Source of the DNA: CAZDVQ01 sp964508975 | GTDB lineage: Bacteria > Bacteroidota > Bacteroidia > Chitinophagales > Saprospiraceae | Direction of reading: 5' to 3' | DNA length: 64,000 nt | NCBI GenBank assembly: GCA_964508975.1 | Contig: CAZDVQ010000006.1 | Span: 49,432 to 113,431 of the forward strand | In this document: one piece after another, positions 33,613-41,549 of the stretch | Numbering within the stretch: the stretch's first letter is position 1 | Layout: every line of letters begins with the position of its first letter | Notes under the pieces: model-generated | Told to the model about the DNA's origin: nothing | Seen by the model: the letters and a program-made list of their open reading frames with translations, nothing else | Database searches by the model: none | Program-made: the position numbers and the translations under genes

Positions 33613-34209
33613 TTAATGCATTCTATCCGCCCGAGGTTTAAGTTCTTGCATCAGTTCAGCCTCGAAGGCGAGGTATTCGCGCCAGCGGTTCATGACATAA
33701 TCTTCAGACATGTACTTTTTGGCCAAGTTCAAGAACAGCTTGTAATGACCCGCTTCAGAAACCATAAGCTTGTGGTACCAAGGGCGTAGGGTTTCGTCGG
33801 AGATGTGCAGCGAGAGTAGCCGGAACCTTTCGGCGCTGCGGGCCTCAATGAGGGCGCTGGTTAGCAGGCGTTCAACAAGGGCTTCATCGCGGGTAACCCC
33901 AGCTTTCTGGAACTCTATCAGTTTGTTCACGTAAACGTCCTTGCGTTGTTTGCCGAGTTTCATGCCGCGTTTGTCCATCTCGTTGACTACCATTCGGAAG
34001 TGGCTCCATTCTTCAGACACGATGGGCGATAGTTCTTGAACAAGGCCATCGTATTCAGAATAACGCTGGATAAGGGTAATGCAAGAGGTGGCAGCCTTTT
34101 GCTCGCAATAAGCGTGGTCGGTCAAAATATCCTCTAGGCTTATCTCGGCCATGTTCACCCAGCGGGGATCTGTCGGTAGCTCAAGGCCAAGTTTGGTTTT
34201 TTCGTTCAT
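33613..34209 (-). CDS. miaE: tRNA-(ms2io6A)-hydroxylase
   Basis: A 198-aa non-heme di-iron hydroxylase that modifies the isopentenyl-adenosine at position 37 of tRNAs. The two di-iron motifs are visible as DHAYCEQKAA ... EEWSHFRMV and ALIEARSAERF ... SEAGHYKLF, with the glutamate and histidine ligands. Length matches. It is divergent from the nicotinamidase-like gene. Confidence 0.95.
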   Translation of the reverse strand: MNEKTKLGLELPTDPRWVNMAEISLEDILTDHAYCEQKAATSCITLIQRYSEYDGLVQELSPIVSEEWSHFRMVVNEMDKRGMKLGKQRKDVYVNKLIEFQKAGVTRDEALVERLLTSALIEARSAERFRLLSLHISDETLRPWYHKLMVSEAGHYKLFLNLAKKYMSEDYVMNRWREYLAFEAELMQELKPRADRMH

Positions 34210-34258
34210 GCCGTTACGTGTTGACAGCGCGAATGTACGCGGTTTGCTGCTGAAATAC

Positions 34259-34266
34259 TAGTTTTG
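34259..34266 (+). promoter_or_regulatory. -7 box upstream of the nicotinamidase-like gene
   Basis: TAGTTTTG matches TAnnTTTG, 35 nt before the ATG at 34301. The degenerate gene thus keeps a plausible promoter. Confidence 0.45.
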
Positions 34267-34300
34267 TGGCCTTGAATCTTATCCAGATAAGCCTATCCCC

Positions 34301-34801
34301 ATGAAAGCCCTGATACTCGTTAACCTACAGATTGATTTTACCGATATGGGCGCTTTGCCCCAGATACAGCCTGAAGGGTTTGTGGCTCATGTAAATACTT
34401 TGATGGCGTCCTTCGACCTAGTTATAGCCGCTATGCACTGGCATCCGGCCAAACATGTGAGTTTTGCCGCCAATCATCCTTGGCGAAAACCTGGGCAAAT
34501 TATTGAGTACAACGGACAGTCTATAAAACTAGAGGTGATGCACGCCGTACAGGGTAGCATGGGTGCTGCTTTGATACCTGGTATTGCTGATGACCGTATC
34601 AGCCATTATGTTTATATGGGCTCAGATGCTGATATAGATACTTATTCTTGCTTTTTTGACCAAGCACAACTGCGGGACACTGGTTTACATCAATATCTGA
34701 AAGATCATGGTGTCACCGAAATCCAAATACTGGGCTTTGAAAATGATACTACCTATTTAAACAGCTTGTTGGATGCACAACTATATAGATGTGAGTTGTA
34801 A
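34301..34801 (+). CDS. Nicotinamidase-like protein lacking the catalytic triad, 3' end replaced
   Basis: A 166-aa isochorismatase-fold protein clearly related to PncA nicotinamidases (ALILVNLQIDF ... GALP, HWHPAKHVSF, DTYSCFFD, GFENDTTYLNSLLDA). The Asp-Lys-Cys triad is lost: Asp to Asn8, Lys to Met106, Cys to Thr151. One metal ligand is also changed (Asp to His46). The family normally runs 180-210 residues; here the frame ends at QLYRCEL, and those last codons and the stop lie in a GATGTGAGTTGTAA microrepeat that leads into a B element. It is either a pseudoenzyme with another role or a decaying gene. The frame itself is unbroken and has a promoter. Confidence 0.8.
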   Translation: MKALILVNLQIDFTDMGALPQIQPEGFVAHVNTLMASFDLVIAAMHWHPAKHVSFAANHPWRKPGQIIEYNGQSIKLEVMHAVQGSMGAALIPGIADDRISHYVYMGSDADIDTYSCFFDQAQLRDTGLHQYLKDHGVTEIQILGFENDTTYLNSLLDAQLYRCEL

Positions 34802-34832
34802 GATGTGAGTTGTAAGATGTGAGTTGTAAGAT
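34789..34832 (+). repeat. GATGTGAGTTGTAA microrepeat
   Basis: About three copies of GATGTGAGTTGTAA, beginning inside the last codons of the nicotinamidase-like gene. Related words occur at 9889-9916, 27963-27995, 46390-46412 and 47321-47382. Confidence 0.8.
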
Positions 34833-34838
34833 GCTCGC

Positions 34839-34898
34839 CCCAACCCCCGCTACCAACGGACGCGCAGCGGCCTGTGCAGTGGAGGGGGGCGACGCAGC
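34839..34898 (+). repeat. GC-rich intergenic element B, copy 6 (truncated)
   Basis: Contains CCCCCGCTACCAACGGACGC and CTGTGCAGTGGAGGGG and then breaks off. The remaining stretch to 35199 is AT-rich, with no gene and no clear promoter box seen. Confidence 0.8.
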
Positions 34899-35199
34899 AT
34901 TAGTTAAGAGAGCAGCGTAGAGCCGCACGATTATGTATTAAATATCCCAAATTGTGCAATGATTATCAGTTATGTTTGTTTTTAAAAGTTAAACAAAATA
35001 TAAAATTATCCTATTTTACGAATTATATATATTTAATGTAGTATAGCTTATAGTATTGAATATTAGATGTTTATCACTCTTTAGTGAGTCATATATTGTT
35101 CTTAATTGAAAATGGTTTATAAAATAAATCATACAAAGGTTAAACAAAAATCAATTGGGTCATGTTTCGTATTCATTATTAACCAAATGCATGATTCCC

Positions 35200-35874
35200 A
35201 TGAAAAACAGAATTTTAACTTTGACTTTGGCACTTGCTGCTGTAGCTGTATTTACCACTTCTTGCGACAAAGAGGACGACAAGACCTACGCCAACGTAAT
35301 GGTTACACACGCTTCTCCTGACGCCCCAGGTGTTGATTTGTTGATCGACAACAGCAAGGTAAACTCTGCCGCACTTACTTTCCCAAACAGCACTGCTTAC
35401 CTAGAAGTTGAATCAGGTACACGCAATGTCAAAGTGAATGTAACTGGTACTAGCACAACTGTAATCAATGCCGACTTGGCACTCGATCCAAACAAAAACT
35501 ACTCAATCTTCGCGGTTGACTCAGTAGCGAACTTGTCTGCTGTCGTTTTTGCTGATGACTTGACTGCTCCAGCAGCTGGTAAAGCCCACGTTCGTTTTAT
35601 CCACCTCAGCCCTAACGCTCCTGGTGTTGATGTAGGTCTTGACGGCGGTGCAACCGTTTTCGGTGGCGTTACTTTCAAAAACGGTACTGCTTTCACTCCA
35701 TTGGACGCCGGTTCTTACGACCTTGAAGTTCGCGTAGCAGGTACTTCTACTGTAGCCCTCGACCTTGATCCAATTACCCTCGAAGCCGGTAAAATATATA
35801 CCGTTTTCGCTAAAGGTTTCTTGACTGGCACTGGCGCACAAGCTCTTGGTGCTCAGATCATTGTAAACAAATAG
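35200..35874 (+). CDS. DUF4397 lipoprotein
   Basis: A 224-aa exported protein. The ATG at 35200 gives signal peptide MKNRILTLTLALAAVAVF and lipobox TTSC (Cys22). Two DUF4397 repeats follow: VMVTHASPDAPGVDLLID (from about residue 30) and VRFIHLSPNAPGVDVGLD (from about 127), each a beta-sandwich of unknown function. Codon choice is as biased as in mdh, so the protein is probably abundant on the cell surface. It is monocistronic with a good terminator. Confidence 0.9.
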   Translation: MKNRILTLTLALAAVAVFTTSCDKEDDKTYANVMVTHASPDAPGVDLLIDNSKVNSAALTFPNSTAYLEVESGTRNVKVNVTGTSTTVINADLALDPNKNYSIFAVDSVANLSAVVFADDLTAPAAGKAHVRFIHLSPNAPGVDVGLDGGATVFGGVTFKNGTAFTPLDAGSYDLEVRVAGTSTVALDLDPITLEAGKIYTVFAKGFLTGTGAQALGAQIIVNK

Positions 35875-35905
35875 TTTTACAGGTTACTAGCTTTTTTAGA
35901 ATTTG

Positions 35906-35940
35906 CCCCGCTGGCCTTTAGGCCAGTGGGGTATTTTTTT
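35906..35940 (+). terminator. Rho-independent terminator of the DUF4397 gene
   Basis: CCCCGCTGGCC-TTTA-GGCCAGTGGGG is an 11-bp stem with one wobble pair, followed by TATTTTTTT. Confidence 0.9.
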
Positions 35941-35985
35941 GAAAAAAAATCTGAAAAAATGGAACGAAATTTCAAAACATGGGTT

Positions 35986-35993
35986 TATCTTTG
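35986..35993 (+). promoter_or_regulatory. -7 box of tRNA-Leu
   Basis: TATCTTTG, followed by GCA, lies 12 nt before the mature tRNA 5' end. Confidence 0.65.
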
Positions 35994-36004
35994 CATCCTC
36001 TTAT

Positions 36005-36085
36005 ACGGGCGTGGCGAAATTGGTAGACGCGCTAGACTTAGGATCTAGTGTCCTAGACATGTGGGTTCGAGTCCCTCCGCCCGTA
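36005..36085 (+). tRNA. tRNA-Leu (anticodon UAG)
   Basis: A class II tRNA with a perfect 7-bp acceptor stem (ACGGGCG/CGCCCGT), D-loop AAATTGGTAGA, anticodon stem CTAGA/TCTAG with loop CTTAGGA (anticodon TAG at 36039-36041), a long variable arm and a TTCGAGT T-loop. The discriminator base is A36085. CCA is not fully encoded (CCG follows), so it is added post-transcriptionally. The T-stem has one U-U mismatch. Confidence 0.95.
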
Positions 36086-36092
36086 CCGAGCT

Positions 36093-36124
36093 AAAGTGTA
36101 ATCAGTCCTGATTACACTTTTTTT
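36093..36124 (+). terminator. Terminator of tRNA-Leu
   Basis: AAAGTGTAATCA-GTCC-TGATTACACTTT forms a 12-bp perfect stem followed by TTTT. Confidence 0.88.
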
Positions 36125-36211
36125 GTTTCTAGGGCTTAGCTTTGTTTTAAAGGGTTATTCGTAGTCTCCAAATACTAGCCACTAATACCTAACACCTAAT
36201 ACCTAATACAG

Positions 36212-37231
36212 ATGGTCAATCTCATCAGCGATACAGTAACCAAGCCTACCCCCGGCATGCTCAAGGCCATGTTCCAAGCTGAAGTAGGCGACGATGTGTT
36301 TGGCGAAGACCCAACCATAAACGCCCTCCAAGCTAAAGCTGCCGAGCTGTTCGGACACGAAGCCGCCCTGTTTTGCCCTTCTGGTACCATGACCAACCAA
36401 ATAGCACTTGGGGTACATTGTAAAAAGCTAGATGAAGTTATTTGCGACCATACCGCACATATATATCAGTATGAAACAGGCGGCTATGCTGCCAACAGCG
36501 GCCTGGCCGTTAAACTTTTACAAGGCGAAAATGGTATCGTTAACGCCGAAATGGTAGAGCAAGCCATTAATCCTGACTACGACTGGCTCCCCAAATCGCG
36601 CCTCGTTGTACTCGAAAATACCAGCAACAAAGGCGGTGGGGCCTATTATTCCCTTCAACAAATGCAGTCCATACAGGCCGCCTGCCGCAAACATGGCCTA
36701 TCCCTACATCTCGATGGCGCCCGATTGTTCAACGCACTCGCCGAGTCGGGCAACACCACCCTCGAAATCGGCCAAACCTTTGATAGTATTTCTATCTGCC
36801 TCTCCAAGGGGCTTGGCGCTCCTGTCGGCTCTCTATTAATAGGTAACAAGGATTTTATCAAGCAGGCTAAACGCCTTCGCAAGTCGATGGGCGGTGGCAT
36901 GCGACAAGCAGGCTACCTTGCAGCAGCAGGTATATACGCGCTTGATAATCATATCGAAAGGCTCAAGGACGATCACCTCATGGCGCAAACCCTAGCTACC
37001 GCGCTGCGCTCCTGTAGTTTTGTACAATCCATCAAGCCTGTTCAAACTAATATCGTTATCTTCGACTTGCAAGGAGGCATCACGGCAACTCAAATGCTTG
37101 AGCAACTAGCCCAGCATGGCGTAAAGGCATCGGCTTTTGGCCCAAATACCATTCGTTTTGTCACGCACCTCAATGTAACGCCCGATATGATTAACCATGT
37201 GGTCAAAACCTTGCAAGCGTTGAGTCAATAA
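36212..37231 (+). CDS. ltaE: Low-specificity threonine aldolase
   Basis: A 339-aa PLP enzyme that cleaves (allo)threonine to glycine and acetaldehyde. Signatures: LISDTVTKPTPGMLKAM, GDDVFGEDPTINALQ, FCPSGTMTNQIAL, HLDGARLFNA, and the PLP lysine in CLSKGLGAPVGS (Lys199). MGGGMRQAGYLAAAG completes the pattern. TAATACCTAACACCTAATACC microrepeats lie just before the start (36180-36208). It converges on msrA with a 5-nt gap. Confidence 0.95.
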   Translation: MVNLISDTVTKPTPGMLKAMFQAEVGDDVFGEDPTINALQAKAAELFGHEAALFCPSGTMTNQIALGVHCKKLDEVICDHTAHIYQYETGGYAANSGLAVKLLQGENGIVNAEMVEQAINPDYDWLPKSRLVVLENTSNKGGGAYYSLQQMQSIQAACRKHGLSLHLDGARLFNALAESGNTTLEIGQTFDSISICLSKGLGAPVGSLLIGNKDFIKQAKRLRKSMGGGMRQAGYLAAAGIYALDNHIERLKDDHLMAQTLATALRSCSFVQSIKPVQTNIVIFDLQGGITATQMLEQLAQHGVKASAFGPNTIRFVTHLNVTPDMINHVVKTLQALSQ

Positions 37232-37236
37232 AAGGC

Positions 37237-37875
37237 CTACTCCTTCAATTTATCCTTTAAGTCCTTGCGCAATTTGTCCATCTTGGGGTCAATCACGTAC
37301 ACGCAATAGCCTTGACTACGGTTTTGGTTGTAGTAATTCTGGTGATATGTCTCCGCGGGGTAGTAATTGGTAAAGGCCGTGATTTCCGTTACGATGGGGT
37401 TCGGCCACACCCTGGCATCCTCTGTTTCGCGTTTAACCTGGAAAGCTGCATCTTTTTCTGCCTCGCTCTGGTAAAAAATTACAGAGCGGTACTGTGTACC
37501 TTGGTCTGCACCCTGGCGGTTCAACGTTGTCGGGTCATGTGTCCTGAAATGTACATAAACCAACTCGGCAAAAGTAATTTGCTTGGGATCGTAAAATATC
37601 TTGATCACCTCGGCATGCCCTGTAGTTCCCGTACATATCTCGCGGTAAGATGGGTTTTTAACCTGGCCACCCGCGTAACCTGATTCAACCTTGATTACGC
37701 CTTTGATTTGTTGAAAAACGGCTTCGGTGCACCAAAAACAGCCCCCGCCAAATATGGCCACGGCACTACTGTCATTCATTTGCATATCGGTATGTACTTT
37801 TTGTGTGTTCGATGTTTGTGGTTTGCACGACAGCCAAGATAGGCTAATCAATGCAGTTATTGGAATCCATTTCAT
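37237..37875 (-). CDS. msrA: Peptide-methionine (S)-S-oxide reductase, exported form
   Basis: A 212-aa enzyme that repairs methionine-S-sulfoxide. The N-terminus MKWIPITALISLSWLSC is a lipoprotein signal with lipobox WLSC (Cys17), so it acts outside the cytoplasm, anchored to a membrane. The catalytic motif GGGCFWC has the nucleophilic Cys46. GYAGG, HAEVIKIFYDP and THDPTTLNRQGADQGTQYRS are typical. It converges on the threonine aldolase gene. Confidence 0.95.
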   Translation of the reverse strand: MKWIPITALISLSWLSCKPQTSNTQKVHTDMQMNDSSAVAIFGGGCFWCTEAVFQQIKGVIKVESGYAGGQVKNPSYREICTGTTGHAEVIKIFYDPKQITFAELVYVHFRTHDPTTLNRQGADQGTQYRSVIFYQSEAEKDAAFQVKRETEDARVWPNPIVTEITAFTNYYPAETYHQNYYNQNRSQGYCVYVIDPKMDKLRKDLKDKLKE

Positions 37876-37937
37876 GGTAATTTATTTAAGCTTGAGTTCA
37901 ATAAACAAGCAGAACTTTATTTTGTTTGGTTTATTTA

Positions 37938-38045
37938 TTTTGGGCGTGCCCGCCGGCTGCGCCGTCGGTCGGGTGCTTGCAGGCTCCTTGATCGGTCGGC
38001 CGCGTTGCGGCCCGCTTCGCGGCCTTCCAGCCCCCTCACGCAGCT
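37938..38045 (+). repeat. GC-rich intergenic element A, copy 11
   Basis: Starts TTTTGGGCGTGCCCGCCGGC and ends CTCACGCAGC, with a core more diverged than most. It lies between the divergent msrA and 38261 genes. The rest of 38046-38260 is AT-rich, with nothing supported. Confidence 0.7.
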
Positions 38046-38260
38046 ATTCGAGCACTTTGTGCACAATTTTTTCTGTTTTCGAGTGCCGAACATTGGATTT
38101 TTTTCAAGGTATTGAGCTCAAATACAGAATATTATTTTTATCACTTAGCGTAATTACTATTTTTGTTGTACTTTTAGCCCGATTTTCAAGTGTATAGCCC
38201 TGTAAGGCCTTATTGCCTGATTGTTCAGACTAAGCATTTTAACTCAATAACCAATTATCC

Positions 38261-41098
38261 ATGAAATTCAAGTTTTATTCATTAGCTTTTTTCATTGGGC
38301 TCTTGGGTAACGGCAGCATGCAAGCGCAAGCTACCTTCACCAACCGTACCCAAGACTTAGGTTTGCAAGGCAATCGCAGTGGGGTTGCCATCGCTGTCCT
38401 CGACATTAATGGCGACGGCCGCGATGATGTGGCGCGTTTGGCACAAGGCCGCAACCTAGAACTCAAAATTCAACAAGCCAATGGTTCGTTCCAAACGATC
38501 ACCGTAGGCTCTATGTCGAACGAAAGCCAATGGGCTATGGTTGCTGGCGACCTCGACAACAACGGTTACGTTGATTTCATGTCGGGCGGTTCATACGATA
38601 ACGTTAAAGTAGCTATGGCTAACGCAAACGGTACCGCCTGGACTATCTCGCAAGTAGCCAATAGTAGCATCTTCGTACAAGGTTCAAACTTCGCCGATAT
38701 CAACAACGACGGCTTCCTTGACATCTTCGCTTGTCACGATGACGGTCCTTCACGTATCTGGGGCAACAACGGAAACGGTACTTTTAGCTCGGTTAACTGG
38801 ATTAACCTTGCACCTGCTGCCGGTTCTGATAACTCTGGTAACTATGGTTCTGTTTGGTGTGATTTCGACAACGATGGCGACCTCGACCTTTACATCGCTA
38901 AATGTCGTCAAGGGGTTAACTCTCCAACTGATCCACGCCGTATCAATATCCTTTTCGAAAACGATGGCAACAACAACTACACCGAGAACGGTGCTGCTCG
39001 CGGCCTTCGCAACGGTGCTCAATCTTGGACTGCTGACTTCGCCGACATCGACAACGATGGCGACTTCGACTGTTTCATCACCAACCACGACGTACCTAGC
39101 CAGTTGATGATCAACGATGGTAACGGTAACTTCACCGATGGCACTACTGCCGCTGGTTTGGATGTAACTGTCCTGCCTATCCAAGGTATGATGAAAGACT
39201 TCGACAACGACGGTTGGGTAGATATCCTCGTAGCTGGTAGCGATGAGCAATACTTCCACAACGATGGCGATGGTACTTTCACTGAAATTACTGGTATGTT
39301 CAACAATAACGACATGGAATCTTACGCTATAGGCGACTTGAACCATGACGGTTTCCTTGATATCTATGCTGGTTATGCCAACATCTATACCACACCTTCA
39401 TCTGTAGACGATGCAGTTTGGATGAACAATGGCAACAGCAACCACTTCGTAGCTGTAAACCTACAAGGTACAGTAAGTAACCGTAGCGCAGTAGGTGCAC
39501 GCGTTGAAGCTTATGGCCCTTGGGGTATCCAAATCCGTGAAGTACGTGCTGGCGAAAGCTACGGTATCGTCAACTCATTTACCCAAAACTTCGGTTTGGG
39601 TTCTGCTACAACCATCGACTCAATCATCGTACGCTGGCCTTCAGGTATCGTTGACGTGGTAACTAACCCAGGTGTTGACCAGTTCATCACCATCATCGAA
39701 AACACTTGTGTTTCTCCTAACGTTTCTATCGCATACAACGGACCATTAGCATTTTGTACTGGCCAAAGCCTAGACTTAACTGCCCCTGCTGGTTTTAACT
39801 ACCTTTGGTCTAACGGTGCTACTACCCAAACTATCTCTGTTGCTCAAGCCGGTACTTACTCGGTAGCTGTAAGCGACAACAGCGGTTGTTCTGGTACTTC
39901 TAGCAGCTTGACTGTTGAAGTTGACCCAATCGAAACACCTGTAATCACTGCTGATGCTGAACTTACTTTCTGCGAAGGCAACTCAGTTACTTTGACCGCT
40001 ACGCCTGCTCAGTCTTACTTATGGTCTAACGGTGCTACCACTGCAAGTATCGAAGCTGAAACTGCTGGTACTTATAGCGTTCAAGTACAAGGTTTGTGTA
40101 ATACCTTTACATCAAACACCCTTGATGTAGTATTATTTGCTGCTCCTGCACCTACAGCTAGCGATGAATCAATTGCATTGCCTGCTGCGGTTACATTAAA
40201 CGCAACTGGTAACGATTTAACTTGGTACGATGCCCCAACAGGTGGTAACGTATTGGGTACTGGCCCTACATTCACTACGCCAGTATTGAGCACTACAACC
40301 AATTATTACGTTGGAGACCGTTACCAATACGGCGGTGATATCGCTTTTGGCGGTATGATCAACCACTCGGGTAACAGTGCTTTCTCTGGTAATACCACCA
40401 ACGCACGCATGATTTTCTCTGCTTTGGAGGATGTTGTATTGGTAAGCGTTAAAGTTACTACCGACAACCCTGGTGTTCGTATCATCGAGTTGCAAGATGC
40501 TGTTGGTAACGTGTTGCAGTCCGTTACGGCAAACATTCCAACCGGTACTAGCCGTGTAACGTTGAACTTTGCTATCCCACAAGGTACAGAATATTACCTT
40601 ACGACCAATACAGCTCAAAACAACACTTCTTTCGGTTATAACGCACCACGTTTACGCCGTAATAACTCTGGTGTAACTTACCCATACGATATCAACGGTT
40701 TGATCTCTATCAACGATTCTGACCTTGGTGCGCAATACTACTACTACTTCTACGATTGGGAAGTACAAGCGCCTTTCTTCGATTGTATTTCTGAGCGCAC
40801 CGAAGTTACGGTTCAAGTAACCACAGGTACTCAAGGCTTCGAAACCGCCAATGCTGTTCGCATGTTCCCTAACCCTGCCGACGAACAAGTTAGCCTCGAG
40901 TTAAACTTTGAAGAAAACGGTCCAGTAAGCGTTATGGTAACCGATATCGCTGGTCGTCAAGTACAAACTGCAAATCTTGACAAAAATGCCGGTAGCCAAG
41001 TGTTCAGCTTGAATACCAAAGCATTGGCTGCAGGTGTTTACATGGTACAAGTTACCCACAACCAACGCAGCACTACACAACGCCTCGTGATTGAGTAA
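38261..41098 (+). CDS. FG-GAP/ASPIC repeat secreted protein with T9SS type A sorting domain
   Basis: A 945-aa exported protein. After the signal peptide (to about residue 25, MQAQ) come seven or more FG-GAP/VCBS repeats with calcium-binding D-x-D/N-x-D-G loops (DINGDGRDD, DLDNNGYVD, DINNDGFLD, DFDNDGDLD, DIDNDGDFD, DFDNDGWVD, DLNHDGFLD). An ASPIC/UnbV domain follows (about 405-475, GARVEAYGPWG ... FGLG), then two Ig-like repeats with YLWSNGATT (about 485-640), and a C-terminal sorting domain (MFPNPADEQVSL ... TTQRLVIE). Codon use is strongly biased, so it is probably a major surface or secreted protein. It has a terminator of its own. Confidence 0.93.
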   Translation: MKFKFYSLAFFIGLLGNGSMQAQATFTNRTQDLGLQGNRSGVAIAVLDINGDGRDDVARLAQGRNLELKIQQANGSFQTITVGSMSNESQWAMVAGDLDNNGYVDFMSGGSYDNVKVAMANANGTAWTISQVANSSIFVQGSNFADINNDGFLDIFACHDDGPSRIWGNNGNGTFSSVNWINLAPAAGSDNSGNYGSVWCDFDNDGDLDLYIAKCRQGVNSPTDPRRINILFENDGNNNYTENGAARGLRNGAQSWTADFADIDNDGDFDCFITNHDVPSQLMINDGNGNFTDGTTAAGLDVTVLPIQGMMKDFDNDGWVDILVAGSDEQYFHNDGDGTFTEITGMFNNNDMESYAIGDLNHDGFLDIYAGYANIYTTPSSVDDAVWMNNGNSNHFVAVNLQGTVSNRSAVGARVEAYGPWGIQIREVRAGESYGIVNSFTQNFGLGSATTIDSIIVRWPSGIVDVVTNPGVDQFITIIENTCVSPNVSIAYNGPLAFCTGQSLDLTAPAGFNYLWSNGATTQTISVAQAGTYSVAVSDNSGCSGTSSSLTVEVDPIETPVITADAELTFCEGNSVTLTATPAQSYLWSNGATTASIEAETAGTYSVQVQGLCNTFTSNTLDVVLFAAPAPTASDESIALPAAVTLNATGNDLTWYDAPTGGNVLGTGPTFTTPVLSTTTNYYVGDRYQYGGDIAFGGMINHSGNSAFSGNTTNARMIFSALEDVVLVSVKVTTDNPGVRIIELQDAVGNVLQSVTANIPTGTSRVTLNFAIPQGTEYYLTTNTAQNNTSFGYNAPRLRRNNSGVTYPYDINGLISINDSDLGAQYYYYFYDWEVQAPFFDCISERTEVTVQVTTGTQGFETANAVRMFPNPADEQVSLELNFEENGPVSVMVTDIAGRQVQTANLDKNAGSQVFSLNTKALAAGVYMVQVTHNQRSTTQRLVIE

Positions 41099-41125
41099 GC
41101 TCAATCTAGCGTTGATACTTTGATA

Positions 41126-41159
41126 AAGCGCCTGGCCAGTTTTGGTCAGGCGCTTTTTT
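41126..41159 (+). terminator. Rho-independent terminator of the FG-GAP gene
   Basis: AAGCGCCTGGCC-AGTTTT-GGTCAGGCGCTT is a 12-bp stem with one wobble pair, followed by TTTT. Confidence 0.9.
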
Positions 41160-41250
41160 GTAATGTATCGGTCAAGTACAAGTGAGTATCTGGCCCGAAG
41201 CCGAAGTGGCCCAACTTGAAGCAGCCGAGGTATACTTGCTGTAGCCTTTT

Positions 41251-41362
41251 GCGCTAGGTGCCCGTAGGGCCGCGCCGTAGGCGCGGGTGCGCGTAGCGCA
41301 CGGAGCGAGTAGCGAACCCCGGAGGGGACCGGCGGCCGCGTCAGCGGGCGCAGCGCCCAAAA
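41251..41362 (-). repeat. GC-rich intergenic element A, copy 12
   Basis: Reverse orientation: GCGCTAGGTGCCC, core GCACGGAGCGAGTAGCGAACC, end GCGCAGCGCCCAAA. It is close in sequence to copy 7, and is followed by ATGAATAATTGATAAAATGA words. Confidence 0.8.
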
Positions 41363-41468
41363 ATGAATAATTGATAAAATGACCTATTGAATAATTGATT
41401 AAACTTTAAACATTCATCAAGTGCTTGCAGGTATTTTATTCCTGAGACTAAATCCATATTATTTCTTT

Positions 41469-41476
41469 TACTTTTG
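41469..41476 (+). promoter_or_regulatory. -7 box of the thrABC operon
   Basis: TACTTTTG followed by CAG lies 74 nt before thrA. The leader shows no threonine/isoleucine-rich peptide and no clear attenuator. Confidence 0.6.
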
Positions 41477-41549
41477 CAGTATCTGTAACCTTATGGTATG
41501 TTTGGACCTCAATATATACCCATCTTTTTATATCAAATGAAAACCGTTT

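Noticed and set aside
37727..38197. 156-aa plus-strand frame
   Set aside because: It starts antisense inside msrA and continues through element A; not a gene.
41363..41549. Threonine attenuator or leader peptide upstream of thrA
   Set aside because: The only short leader frame has no run of Thr or Ile codons, and no terminator/antiterminator pair was seen.
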